Source: an uncultured Collinsella sp.
GTDB lineage: Bacteria; Actinomycetota; Coriobacteriia; Coriobacteriales; Coriobacteriaceae
Length of the DNA stretch: 6,356 bases
Assembly (NCBI GenBank): GCA_947003675.1
Contig: CAMQPJ010000081.1
Location: forward strand, 1 to 6,356
Direction: 5' to 3'
The translations under genes and the position numbers were made by a program. Every line of letters starts with the position of its first letter. The first letter of the stretch is position 1. Below are positions 1 through 6,149 of this stretch, piece after piece. The notes beneath the pieces are model-generated. The model did no database searches, was not told where the DNA came from, and worked only from the letters and a program-made list of their open reading frames with translations.

Positions 1-387
1 GGCGATAAGGTCGCTAACGACCCGGTGTGGAAGGCGACGCTCAAGATGGGCAAGCCTGCCGGCTGCAAGCTCGTCATCAAAGATATGGAGCATGCAATCG
101 AAGCTATCAACTCGGGCGTGACCGACAAGTACAAGATGATCATCTGTGTCGCCACTATTGCTGAGGCAAAGCAGCTTGTTGAGGGCTGCCCGCAGATCAA
201 GTCGGTCAACCTGGGCAACACCAAGCCCAAGGACGAGAAGCGTCCCGATGCTCGTCAGGTCTCTCGTCAGATCTTCCTGACCGCGGCCGAGGAAGCCGAT
301 GTGCGCGAGATGCTGGATCGTGGCGTTGAGGTCGAGATTCGACCCCTGGCCGATGACCCCAAGGTTGACTGCGCCAGCGTGCTCTAG
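1..387 (+). CDS. PTS mannose/sorbose-family EIIB component (3' part, start outside window)
   Basis: This is the cytoplasmic IIB phosphocarrier of a mannose-family PTS. In this family IIB takes phosphate from IIA on a histidine and passes it to the sugar carried by IIC-IID. The frame is open from base 1, so the true start lies upstream, and the GTG at 25 is only an internal in-frame codon. About 128 residues are visible. The segment NDPVWKATLKMGKP, followed by a short strand and an EHAIEAINSG helix, matches the family pattern in which a conserved N-D/E-x-x-A-x-D-P-like region precedes a P-x-G-x-K strand. The C-terminal part has SVNLGNT, then an SRQIFLTAAEEADVREMLDRGVEVEIRPL segment, also typical of IIB. 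The catalytic histidine near residue 15 of the family falls outside the window and cannot be checked. IIC and IID follow in the same orientation, which supports the call. The gene ends in TAG. Confidence 0.9.
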   Translation, partial: GDKVANDPVWKATLKMGKPAGCKLVIKDMEHAIEAINSGVTDKYKMIICVATIAEAKQLVEGCPQIKSVNLGNTKPKDEKRPDARQVSRQIFLTAAEEADVREMLDRGVEVEIRPLADDPKVDCASVL

Positions 388-398
388 GCGTTCAATTT

Positions 399-418
399 CG
401 AAGAGTCTGAGCTCTTCG
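399..418 (+). other. Intercistronic hairpin between IIB and IIC
   Basis: A perfect 7-bp stem (CGAAGAG / CTCTTCG) with a 6-base loop lies in the 58-base gap between the IIB stop and the IIC start. No T-run follows, so it is unlikely to be an intrinsic terminator. A hairpin here could mark RNA processing or tune the IIB to IIC expression ratio; that role is inferred. Confidence 0.4.
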
Positions 419-445
419 TAGTGTCCTATTAGGAAAGGGGGATAT

Positions 446-1219
446 ATGCTTACCCAAGCAATCCTCATCGGACTTATCGCCGCATTTGGTAAGTTCGACT
501 GCCAGCTCGGTACGCTCTATGCGTTCCGCCCCATCGTCCTGTGCCCGCTCGTGGGCCTGGTGCTGGGGGACCTGCAGTCCGGCCTCGCGATCGGCGCCAG
601 CCTGGAGCTGCTGTTCATGGGCTCGATCTCCATCGGCGCCTACGTGCCGCCTGATGAGACCATCGGCGGCGTGCTCGCCTGCGCCTTCGCTATCCAGCTG
701 GGCCAGAGCACCGAGGCAGCCATCGCGCTTGCCATGCCCATCGCCACGCTGTGCCTTGCCATCAAGAACATCCTCAACGCCGCCCTGCCGATCCTGGTTG
801 ACCGCGCTGATGCCTTCTCCGGCCAGGGCAACCTTAAGGGTGTCTATGCGATGCACTTCCTGATCGGTTTGACCGGTATCATCATGGCGTTCCTGCTGTG
901 CTCGCTGTCGTTCTATCTGGGTGCTGACGCCATCCAGGGCATGCTCGACTTCATCCCGCCCTTTGTCCTTGCTGGCTTTGGCGTTGCCGCCAACATCCTG
1001 CCTGCCATGGGCTTCGCCATGCTCGGCCGCCTGGTGCTCACCAAGCAGCTCGTGCCCTTCTACTTCCTGGGCTTCCTGCTGTGCTCCTACGCCAACGTGC
1101 CCGTCCTGGGCGTCGCCCTGATCGCCATCATCATCGGCATCGACAAGTTCGACCTGCTCGGCCTGGGCGGAGCCCAGCCCCAGCTCTCCGCGGAAGGGGA
1201 TGAGGACGATGACTTCTAG
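446..1219 (+). CDS. PTS mannose/sorbose-family EIIC membrane component, copy 1
   Basis: This is a 257-residue integral membrane subunit that with IID forms the sugar-translocating channel of a mannose-family PTS. The start is set by a strong AGGAAAGGGG ribosome site (431-440) just before ATG 446. Family hallmarks are the N-terminal hydrophobic helix (MLTQAILIGLIAAFG), the LYAFRPIVLCPLVGLVLGD segment (residues 24-42) and the conserved GASLELLFMGSISIGAYVPP block (50-69). Several further hydrophobic helices follow, and the C-terminus is short and very acidic (EGDEDDDF). The length is normal for IIC. The stop codon overlaps the start of IID by 11 bases, which implies translational coupling. From base 980 (residue 179) onward the sequence is identical to the second IIC at 3238-4011. 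Upstream of that the two differ at about 13 of the first hundred residues and at roughly 35 positions over residues 100-178. The substrate cannot be read from the sequence. Confidence 0.95.
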   Translation: MLTQAILIGLIAAFGKFDCQLGTLYAFRPIVLCPLVGLVLGDLQSGLAIGASLELLFMGSISIGAYVPPDETIGGVLACAFAIQLGQSTEAAIALAMPIATLCLAIKNILNAALPILVDRADAFSGQGNLKGVYAMHFLIGLTGIIMAFLLCSLSFYLGADAIQGMLDFIPPFVLAGFGVAANILPAMGFAMLGRLVLTKQLVPFYFLGFLLCSYANVPVLGVALIAIIIGIDKFDLLGLGGAQPQLSAEGDEDDDF

Positions 1220-2042
1220 TCCCGAGAACAAGATCACGCGCTCCGACCTCGTCAAGAGCGCCGTCAACGTCGGCGCCCTGGGCATGGAGTTCTCCTGGAC
1301 CTACTACAAGCAGATGAACATCGCCTTCTGCCTGATGGTCGCCAACATGCTCAAGAAGATCTACGCCGGCCGCCCCGACGACTACGCCGAGGCCCTGCAC
1401 CGCCACTGCGCGTTCTTCAACATCACCGTCCAGTTCGCCCCGTTCGTCGGCGGCATCGCGATGGCCATGGAGGAGAAGGTCGCCCGCGGCGAGATCGAGC
1501 CCGAGAGCGTCAACGACGTCAAGGCCGCCCTCATGGGCCCGCTGTCCGGCATCGGCGACTCCATCTTCCTGTCGACGCTGCGCGTGGTCGCCGCCGCGGT
1601 GGGCATCAGCCTGTGCCAGGCCGGCAACCCCTTCGGCCCCATCGCCTTCCTGCTCATCTACAACGTCCCCGGCTTCGCGCTGCGCGTCTGGGGCGCCGTC
1701 AAGGGCTACGAGCTGGGCGTGGGCTTCCTGGACGAGGCCCAGAGGACCGGCCTCATGCAGAAGATCATGACCTGCGTGGGCATCGTGGGCGTCATGGTCG
1801 TGGGCGCCATGTGCAAGGACATGTTCTGGGCCAGCATCCCGGTGGCCATCGGCTCGGGCGAGGACGCCCAGACCCTCCAGGACATCCTGGACGGCATCAT
1901 GCCCGGCATGCTCGGCATGATCGCCTTCTGGCTGTACTACTGGCTGCTGTCCAAGAAGATCAACCCCATGGTGCTGATCGTGGCCACCATGGTCGTGGGC
2001 ATCATCGGCGCGTTCTTCGGCGTGCTGGCGTAAGGGCCCGGC
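980..2042 (+). repeat. Long direct repeat, copy 1 (3' IIC plus entire IID)
   Basis: This 1063-base tract matches 3772-4834 with no gaps. The only mismatch I found is C2021 versus T4813, a synonymous glycine codon change near the end of IID. The left edge is abrupt: just upstream (about 961-979) the copies differ at many positions. The right edge lies 9 bases after the IID stop, where the two 3' flanks become unrelated. I compared the two copies line by line. The pattern fits recent gene conversion or a recent recombination event rather than slow parallel conservation, because even third codon positions agree. Confidence 0.97.
1209..2033 (+). CDS. PTS mannose/sorbose-family EIID membrane component, copy 1
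   Basis: This is the IID subunit that pairs with IIC in mannose-family permeases. I chose ATG 1209 (274 residues, MTSSPENKITRSDL) because AAGGGG at 1194-1199 sits at a usable distance from it. The in-frame ATG at 1200 directly abuts that purine run and would add only MRT. Family hallmarks are the ITRSDLVKSAV start, the aromatic FSWTYYKQMN region (28-37), ALHRHCAFFN (62-71), FAPFVGGIAMAMEE (76-89), the highly conserved ALMGPLSGIGDSIF block (107-120) and a hydrophobic C-terminal helix. The length is normal. It overlaps the IIC stop by 11 bases. After the first three codons following ATG, essentially every codon ends in G or C, far more extreme than in the neighbouring permease genes. The protein is identical to the one encoded at 4001-4825. 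An intrinsic terminator follows 30 bases after the stop. Confidence 0.95.
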   Translation: MTSSPENKITRSDLVKSAVNVGALGMEFSWTYYKQMNIAFCLMVANMLKKIYAGRPDDYAEALHRHCAFFNITVQFAPFVGGIAMAMEEKVARGEIEPESVNDVKAALMGPLSGIGDSIFLSTLRVVAAAVGISLCQAGNPFGPIAFLLIYNVPGFALRVWGAVKGYELGVGFLDEAQRTGLMQKIMTCVGIVGVMVVGAMCKDMFWASIPVAIGSGEDAQTLQDILDGIMPGMLGMIAFWLYYWLLSKKINPMVLIVATMVVGIIGAFFGVLA

Positions 2043-2062
2043 CTATTATCTGCCCCCAAGGG

Positions 2063-2096
2063 AAACGGCGACCCATTGCGGTCGCCGTTTTTTATT
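2063..2096 (+). terminator. Intrinsic terminator after PTS cassette 1
   Basis: A perfect 11-bp stem (AAACGGCGACC at 2063-2073 with GGTCGCCGTTT at 2080-2090) encloses a 6-base loop and runs into six T residues (2088-2093), then ATT. This is a textbook Rho-independent terminator for the IIB-IIC-IID operon. The next gene starts only 26 bases further on. Confidence 0.93.
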
Positions 2097-2121
2097 ACCG
2101 AAAGCTAGTTGGAGGTGCTTC

Positions 2122-3012
2122 GTGATTCGATCTGACAATCCACCCGATAATGGCGTGAGCGGGGCGATGTATCTATTTGGCACGGCGCTCTTGTGGAGTT
2201 TTATCGGCATCCTCGTTCGCGCCAATTCGCAGTCAGCTCTTTTGATCGGTGCCGTCACGGCAATATTTATGGCGCTCTTTATCCTGCTCGTCGGCAGGCC
2301 CGTCCTTCGCGTCAGCCGTCTTATTGTCCTTGTGGCCGTCTGCAACTTCGTGACGGGCACCACGTTTAACTTTGCCAACCAGCTCACGACGGTCGGCAAC
2401 GCGATCGTCCTGCAGTACACCTCGATGATTTTCGTTATCGTGTATCAATCGCTCGCAGCTCGCACATTGCCCTCGCCTGCGAAGATTGCCTCCGTGGTGG
2501 TTGCTTTTACGGGTATGGGACTTTTCTTTTTAGGCGATTTGAGTGCCGAGGGCATGCTCGGCAACCTGCTTGCCGTCATTTCGGGCGCCACCTTTGGGCT
2601 GTGTTTCTTTTTGAACTCTCGCCCCGATGCGTCGCCCATGGTGTCCTCGCTCATCTCCTGCGGTATCTCGATGCTGCCGATCGTCTATTTTGCCGGTGCC
2701 CTAGACTCCGTGAGACCATTTGAGTGGGGGCTCATGCTGGTGCATGGCCTTTTTTGCAGTGGCCTTGCGAGCGTGCTATATGCCAAGGGGATTGCGCGCA
2801 CTAACGCGTTTGCGGCCAACTTGGTTTGCATGAGCGAGGTCGTGCTCGCTCCCTGCTGGTCGGCGCTCCTCTTTGGCGAGGTCTTTCGCTGGAACGAGTT
2901 TTTGGGCGCGGCGATTATCGTTTTGGTGATTGTAGGCAACTTGGCATACGATGCCTTTGGCGATGGCTTTCTGGTGGCGCTTGTCCGCCATCGAAACAAA
3001 GAGCGCGCCTGA
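2122..3012 (+). CDS. DMT-superfamily (EamA-type) permease
   Basis: This is a 296-residue, about 10-helix inner membrane transporter of the drug/metabolite transporter superfamily. Many EamA members export amino acids or related metabolites. The start is GTG 2122, preceded by a GGAGGT ribosome site (2111-2116). The two internal EamA repeats are visible: residues about 16-138, ending in the pattern LQYTSMIFVIVYQSLAARTLPSPAKIASVVVAFTGMGLFF (98-136), and about 146-275, ending in EVVLAPCWSALLFGE then LGAAIIVLVIVG (239-272). The C-terminus is short and basic (RHRNKERA). Codon use is mixed, with many T-ending codons, unlike the IID genes on both sides. The gene starts 26 bases after a terminator T-run, and I see no convincing promoter in that gap, so expression may depend on readthrough. 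The substrate is unknown. I see no terminator before the next promoter. Confidence 0.88.
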   Translation: MIRSDNPPDNGVSGAMYLFGTALLWSFIGILVRANSQSALLIGAVTAIFMALFILLVGRPVLRVSRLIVLVAVCNFVTGTTFNFANQLTTVGNAIVLQYTSMIFVIVYQSLAARTLPSPAKIASVVVAFTGMGLFFLGDLSAEGMLGNLLAVISGATFGLCFFLNSRPDASPMVSSLISCGISMLPIVYFAGALDSVRPFEWGLMLVHGLFCSGLASVLYAKGIARTNAFAANLVCMSEVVLAPCWSALLFGEVFRWNEFLGAAIIVLVIVGNLAYDAFGDGFLVALVRHRNKERA

Positions 3013-3056
3013 TGGGATACGTCTGCCGTTTACGGTAAAAAACACCCCGCTGAGCG

Positions 3057-3100
3057 AGTGGTATTAAATAGTGAGGACCTGCATACCTATAATTGGTATC
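3057..3100 (+). promoter_or_regulatory. Promoter with flanking GGTAT operator boxes, upstream of PTS cassette 2
   Basis: A perfect -10 hexamer TATAAT lies at 3088-3093. No good TTGACA stands 16-18 bases upstream. Instead an AGTGGTATTAAA box (3057-3068) covers that region, and a second GGTAT (3095-3099) lies between the -10 and the expected start near 3100. The two GGTAT cores are 35 bases apart. ATACC at 3083-3087 and GGTAT at 3095-3099 form an inverted repeat around the -10. The same layout with the same spacing recurs at 6208-6251. The weak -35 and the conserved boxes suggest regulated transcription. TGGTAT-type half-sites are reminiscent of GntR/HutC-family operators, but the regulator is not identified here. 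Confidence 0.72.
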
Positions 3101-3237
3101 AAATCATTTGTGCCTGGCATGGGTGTTAGCAGCACACCAGGTACGCTTCGAGCCGTGGAATCGAACTCCCGGAATTGATATCAACAACGCGCGCGACGGG
3201 AGTGACGACGGTTCGAGATTCCTTATTGGGAGGAATT
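3101..3237 (+). promoter_or_regulatory. Long 5' leader of PTS cassette 2 with structural potential
   Basis: About 137 bases separate the predicted transcription start from the IIC start codon, with no gene I can support. I see CCTGG (3113-3117) able to pair with CCAGG (3137-3141), competing with GGTGT (3122-3126) pairing with ACACC (3134-3138). GGAATCGAAC (3157-3166) can pair with GTTCGAGATTCC (3211-3222) with a 2-base bulge, ending just before the ribosome site GGGAGG (3228-3233). A 10-base perfect palindrome TTGATATCAA lies at 3175-3184 and could be a protein-binding site. I do not recognise a known riboswitch or antiterminator class. Confidence 0.35.
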
Positions 3238-4011
3238 ATGCTTGTCCAAGCAATCCTCGTCGGCTTAGTCGGAGCGTTTGGATGTCTCGACTACCAGCTC
3301 GGCACCCTCTACGCGTTCCGCCCCATCGTCCTGTGCCCGCTCGTGGGCCTGGTACTGGGGGACCTGCAGACCGGCCTTGCCGTTGGCGCCAGCCTGGAGT
3401 TGCTGTTCATGGGCTCGATCTCCATCGGCGCCTACGTACCGCCTAACGAAACCGTCGGCGGCGTGCTCGCCTGCGCGTTTGCCATTCAGCTCGGTCAGGG
3501 TACCGAGACGGCCATCGCGCTCGCCATGCCTATCGCCGTCCTTTCGCTGACGATCGGCAACATTACGGATGCTGGATTCTCGATCATTGTTGACATTGCT
3601 GACAAGTGCGCTGCCAAGGGCAACCTCAAGGGTATCTACGCGGCACATTGGAGCATGGGCCTCTTTGGCTGCCTTGAGTACTTCCTGCTGTGCGGCGGCG
3701 CATTCTACCTGGGCTCCGATGCCATCCAGGGCCTGCTCGACTTCATCCCGACCTTTGTGATCGACGGTTGCGGCGTTGCCGCCAACATCCTGCCTGCCAT
3801 GGGCTTCGCCATGCTCGGCCGCCTGGTGCTCACCAAGCAGCTCGTGCCCTTCTACTTCCTGGGCTTCCTGCTGTGCTCCTACGCCAACGTGCCCGTCCTG
3901 GGCGTCGCCCTGATCGCCATCATCATCGGCATCGACAAGTTCGACCTGCTCGGCCTGGGCGGAGCCCAGCCCCAGCTCTCCGCGGAAGGGGATGAGGACG
4001 ATGACTTCTAG
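3238..4011 (+). CDS. PTS mannose/sorbose-family EIIC membrane component, copy 2
   Basis: This is a second 257-residue IIC, exactly the same length as the first and alignable to it without gaps. ATG 3238 is preferred over the in-frame ATG at 3175 because GGGAGG (3228-3233) sits at the right distance and MLVQAILVGLVGAFG matches the N-terminus of copy 1. The family blocks LYAFRPIVLCPLVGLVLGD and GASLELLFMGSISIGAYVPP are unchanged. Nucleotide identity is patchy in the 5' part: 3313-3369 is nearly identical to 521-577. Identity is complete from 3772 on. Residues 100-178 differ most, for example LVDRADAFSGQG in copy 1 versus IVDIADKCAAKG in copy 2, so any substrate difference between the two systems would map here. 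No IIA or IIB accompanies this copy; IIB may be supplied by the upstream operon or by genes outside the window. It has its own promoter at 3057-3100. Confidence 0.95.
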   Translation: MLVQAILVGLVGAFGCLDYQLGTLYAFRPIVLCPLVGLVLGDLQTGLAVGASLELLFMGSISIGAYVPPNETVGGVLACAFAIQLGQGTETAIALAMPIAVLSLTIGNITDAGFSIIVDIADKCAAKGNLKGIYAAHWSMGLFGCLEYFLLCGGAFYLGSDAIQGLLDFIPTFVIDGCGVAANILPAMGFAMLGRLVLTKQLVPFYFLGFLLCSYANVPVLGVALIAIIIGIDKFDLLGLGGAQPQLSAEGDEDDDF

Positions 4012-4834
4012 TCCCGAGAACAAGATCACGCGCTCCGACCTCGTCAAGAGCGCCGTCAACGTCGGCGCCCTGGGCATGGAGTTCTCCTGGACCTACTACA
4101 AGCAGATGAACATCGCCTTCTGCCTGATGGTCGCCAACATGCTCAAGAAGATCTACGCCGGCCGCCCCGACGACTACGCCGAGGCCCTGCACCGCCACTG
4201 CGCGTTCTTCAACATCACCGTCCAGTTCGCCCCGTTCGTCGGCGGCATCGCGATGGCCATGGAGGAGAAGGTCGCCCGCGGCGAGATCGAGCCCGAGAGC
4301 GTCAACGACGTCAAGGCCGCCCTCATGGGCCCGCTGTCCGGCATCGGCGACTCCATCTTCCTGTCGACGCTGCGCGTGGTCGCCGCCGCGGTGGGCATCA
4401 GCCTGTGCCAGGCCGGCAACCCCTTCGGCCCCATCGCCTTCCTGCTCATCTACAACGTCCCCGGCTTCGCGCTGCGCGTCTGGGGCGCCGTCAAGGGCTA
4501 CGAGCTGGGCGTGGGCTTCCTGGACGAGGCCCAGAGGACCGGCCTCATGCAGAAGATCATGACCTGCGTGGGCATCGTGGGCGTCATGGTCGTGGGCGCC
4601 ATGTGCAAGGACATGTTCTGGGCCAGCATCCCGGTGGCCATCGGCTCGGGCGAGGACGCCCAGACCCTCCAGGACATCCTGGACGGCATCATGCCCGGCA
4701 TGCTCGGCATGATCGCCTTCTGGCTGTACTACTGGCTGCTGTCCAAGAAGATCAACCCCATGGTGCTGATCGTGGCCACCATGGTCGTGGGCATCATCGG
4801 CGCGTTCTTCGGTGTGCTGGCGTAAGGGCCCGGC
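3772..4834 (+). repeat. Long direct repeat, copy 2 (3' IIC plus entire IID)
   Basis: This is the partner of 980-2042, offset by exactly 2792 bases and differing at one position (T4813 for C2021). The repeat is in direct orientation. It therefore provides a substrate for homologous recombination that would remove or amplify the 2792-base unit carrying the DMT permease, the 3057 promoter and the variable part of IIC. Confidence 0.97.
4001..4825 (+). CDS. PTS mannose/sorbose-family EIID membrane component, copy 2
   Basis: This 274-residue IID has the same protein sequence as the gene at 1209-2033. It has the same AAGGGG ribosome site and the same 11-base overlap with its IIC, so it is presumably coupled in translation. 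The family blocks ALHRHCAFFN and ALMGPLSGIGDSIF are intact and nothing suggests decay. The single nucleotide difference, GGT for GGC at 4811-4813, gives the only T-ending codon I found outside the first few codons. Because IID is invariant between the two cassettes, it could in principle assemble with either IIC. A terminator follows 34 bases after the stop. Confidence 0.95.
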   Translation: MTSSPENKITRSDLVKSAVNVGALGMEFSWTYYKQMNIAFCLMVANMLKKIYAGRPDDYAEALHRHCAFFNITVQFAPFVGGIAMAMEEKVARGEIEPESVNDVKAALMGPLSGIGDSIFLSTLRVVAAAVGISLCQAGNPFGPIAFLLIYNVPGFALRVWGAVKGYELGVGFLDEAQRTGLMQKIMTCVGIVGVMVVGAMCKDMFWASIPVAIGSGEDAQTLQDILDGIMPGMLGMIAFWLYYWLLSKKINPMVLIVATMVVGIIGAFFGVLA

Positions 4835-4859
4835 TGCATAGATTTTCGTTGCAACCTGG

Positions 4860-4899
4860 AAAGGGGATGGAGCAGGCCTATGCCCTCCATCCCCTTTTT
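4860..4899 (+). terminator. Intrinsic terminator after PTS cassette 2
   Basis: A perfect 13-bp stem (4860-4872 with 4885-4897; core GGGGATGGAG / CTCCATCCCC) encloses a 12-base loop and ends in five T residues (4895-4899). It is unrelated in sequence to the terminator of cassette 1 although the upstream genes are identical, which shows that the repeat stops before the terminator. The MFS gene begins 18 bases later. Confidence 0.92.
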
Positions 4900-4916
4900 G
4901 TACAGAAGGAGTTCGT

Positions 4917-6131
4917 ATGTTCGCGAAGGATCGCGAAGCAATGCGCCTGACGCCGGCAGAGGTCAGGCTGATTCTTATTGAGTCCCTGCAGTGGTGTGCC
5001 AACAACGCGGTCTACTTTTTGGGGCTTATCGGTGCGGCCACGTATGATCTGGCCGGCACGGCCTTTTTGGTTGCCGCCATTACGCTCGTGCGCAATCTTA
5101 TGACGTCGGTGGGCAATATGGTGTCGGGCTCGGTCATCGACCGCTTTGGACCGCGCCGGACGTCGTTTGTGACGTGCGTGATTACGGCTGTGCTATCGCT
5201 TGGCGTGGGGTTGGCGCCGTTGTCTGTCCCCGGGCTTGTGTTTGCCGCGTGCGTCTTGGGACTTGCGGGCGGCTTTATCAACACCTGCACGCATGCGTTT
5301 CCGGGATACCTGGAGTCGACCACCGAGGGCCGTACCCGCGTGAACGGCCTCATGGTGTTCTACAGCAATATCGCCTATACCGCTGGCCCGCTGCTCGGTG
5401 GTGCCATCGTGAGCTGTTTTGCCACGCAATCGGTCTATCTGCTCATGGCGGGCATGATGGGTGTGGCGGCCGTGCTCTCCTTGGGCTGTCACGAGTGTGT
5501 TGCTCCCGCAAAAGGGGAGAAGCCGAAGGGCGGCATTCTGGGCGGCATGGCCGAGGGCGCGCGACTTACGTTTCGCGACCACGACCTGCGCCTTATCTTT
5601 ATCTCGGGCTTTCTGGGCTTCTTTGCGTTTGGCGCGTTCGATTCGCTGGAGTCGTTGTTCTATCGCGATGTGCTCAACGTGGATATCGTCTGGCTGGGCT
5701 GGCTGTCCTCGGTCGTGGGCCTCACTTCCTCGGTGGGCGCGTTCATCCTGACCAAGCTTTCTGCCCGCCATGTCAACCTGCGATTGCTGCTCGGCGCGCT
5801 CATGGCCGTGGGCATTGGGTCCATGGTGTACGTGGGCACCGATATGCTGGGGGTCGCGATTATCGGTCAGGCGATTAACGGTCTGGCCTGGGGATTCCTG
5901 GAACCGCTGCAGATGATCTTGATTCAGGAGCGCGCTGACATCAAATACCTGGGGCGCATTACCGGCTTTGTGCGTTTTGGCCTGATGAGCGCCGGCGTGC
6001 TGCCGCTGCTGGCGGCTCCGTTTTTGGCGGAGGCTTTGGGTGTCCAGACGGTACTGTTTGGGGCATCGACCATTATTGCGCTGGTAGGAACGCTGTTCTT
6101 TGTCACACAAGGGAGGCGCCAGAGGCGTTAG
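4917..6131 (+). CDS. Major facilitator superfamily (MFS) permease, likely efflux type
   Basis: This is a 404-residue, about 12-helix secondary transporter. ATG 4917 is supported by GAAGGA at 4905-4910; an internal ATG at 4941 lacks such a site. Residues 71-81 (GSVIDRFGPRR) are the MFS motif A in the loop between helices 2 and 3. Residues 157-162 (GPLLGG) resemble motif C, which is characteristic of proton-coupled exporters, so efflux is more likely than uptake; this is family knowledge applied to a short motif. A hydrophilic central loop (about 191-226, HECVAPAKGEKPKGG onward) separates the two six-helix halves. The C-terminus is short and basic (TQGRRQRR). Codon use is mixed, unlike the preceding IID. 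It follows a terminator at very short distance with no clear promoter of its own. The substrate is unknown. Confidence 0.88.
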   Translation: MFAKDREAMRLTPAEVRLILIESLQWCANNAVYFLGLIGAATYDLAGTAFLVAAITLVRNLMTSVGNMVSGSVIDRFGPRRTSFVTCVITAVLSLGVGLAPLSVPGLVFAACVLGLAGGFINTCTHAFPGYLESTTEGRTRVNGLMVFYSNIAYTAGPLLGGAIVSCFATQSVYLLMAGMMGVAAVLSLGCHECVAPAKGEKPKGGILGGMAEGARLTFRDHDLRLIFISGFLGFFAFGAFDSLESLFYRDVLNVDIVWLGWLSSVVGLTSSVGAFILTKLSARHVNLRLLLGALMAVGIGSMVYVGTDMLGVAIIGQAINGLAWGFLEPLQMILIQERADIKYLGRITGFVRFGLMSAGVLPLLAAPFLAEALGVQTVLFGASTIIALVGTLFFVTQGRRQRR

Positions 6132-6149
6132 CTATACATTCAATTCTAA

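Noticed and set aside
392..1285. Long minus-strand open frame opposite IIC copy 1 (and similar ones at 3265-4077 and 3923-5005)
   Set aside because: These arise from the high G/C third-position bias of the real genes. Their translations are rich in H, D, G, Q and A with no family resemblance, and the same frame repeats because the DNA itself is repeated.
2044..2049. TATTAT as a -10 promoter element for the DMT gene
   Set aside because: There is no -35-like sequence 16-18 bases upstream, and transcription would start just before the terminator hairpin.
1613..2125. Plus-strand open frame overlapping IID copy 1, and its twin at 4405-4950
   Set aside because: Its translation is very rich in R, H, G and P, typical of an out-of-frame reading of GC-rich DNA, and it lies inside a clear IID gene.
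3012..3038. 8-codon frame overlapping the DMT stop as a coupled small peptide
   Set aside because: It is too short to support and has no conserved feature.
3013..3056. Terminator after the DMT permease
   Set aside because: Only a 4-bp CCGT/ACGG stem is visible, and it is followed by A residues rather than T residues.
3119..3178. 19-codon open frame in the leader (starting MGVSSTPG) as a possible leader peptide
   Set aside because: No ribosome binding site precedes it, it contains no run of a regulatory codon, and no terminator/antiterminator pair follows.
3157..3222. tRNA-like strings (GGAATCGAACTCCCG and GGTTCGAGATTCC) suggesting a tRNA gene or att site
   Set aside because: The T-arm stem does not pair in either orientation, and no acceptor, D-arm or anticodon arm can be drawn around it. 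The strings are better explained as two arms of a leader stem.
980..4834. Mobile element or transposon explaining the repeat
   Set aside because: There is no transposase, terminal inverted repeat or target-site duplication. The repeat edges fall inside IIC and just after IID, which fits recombination between paralogues.
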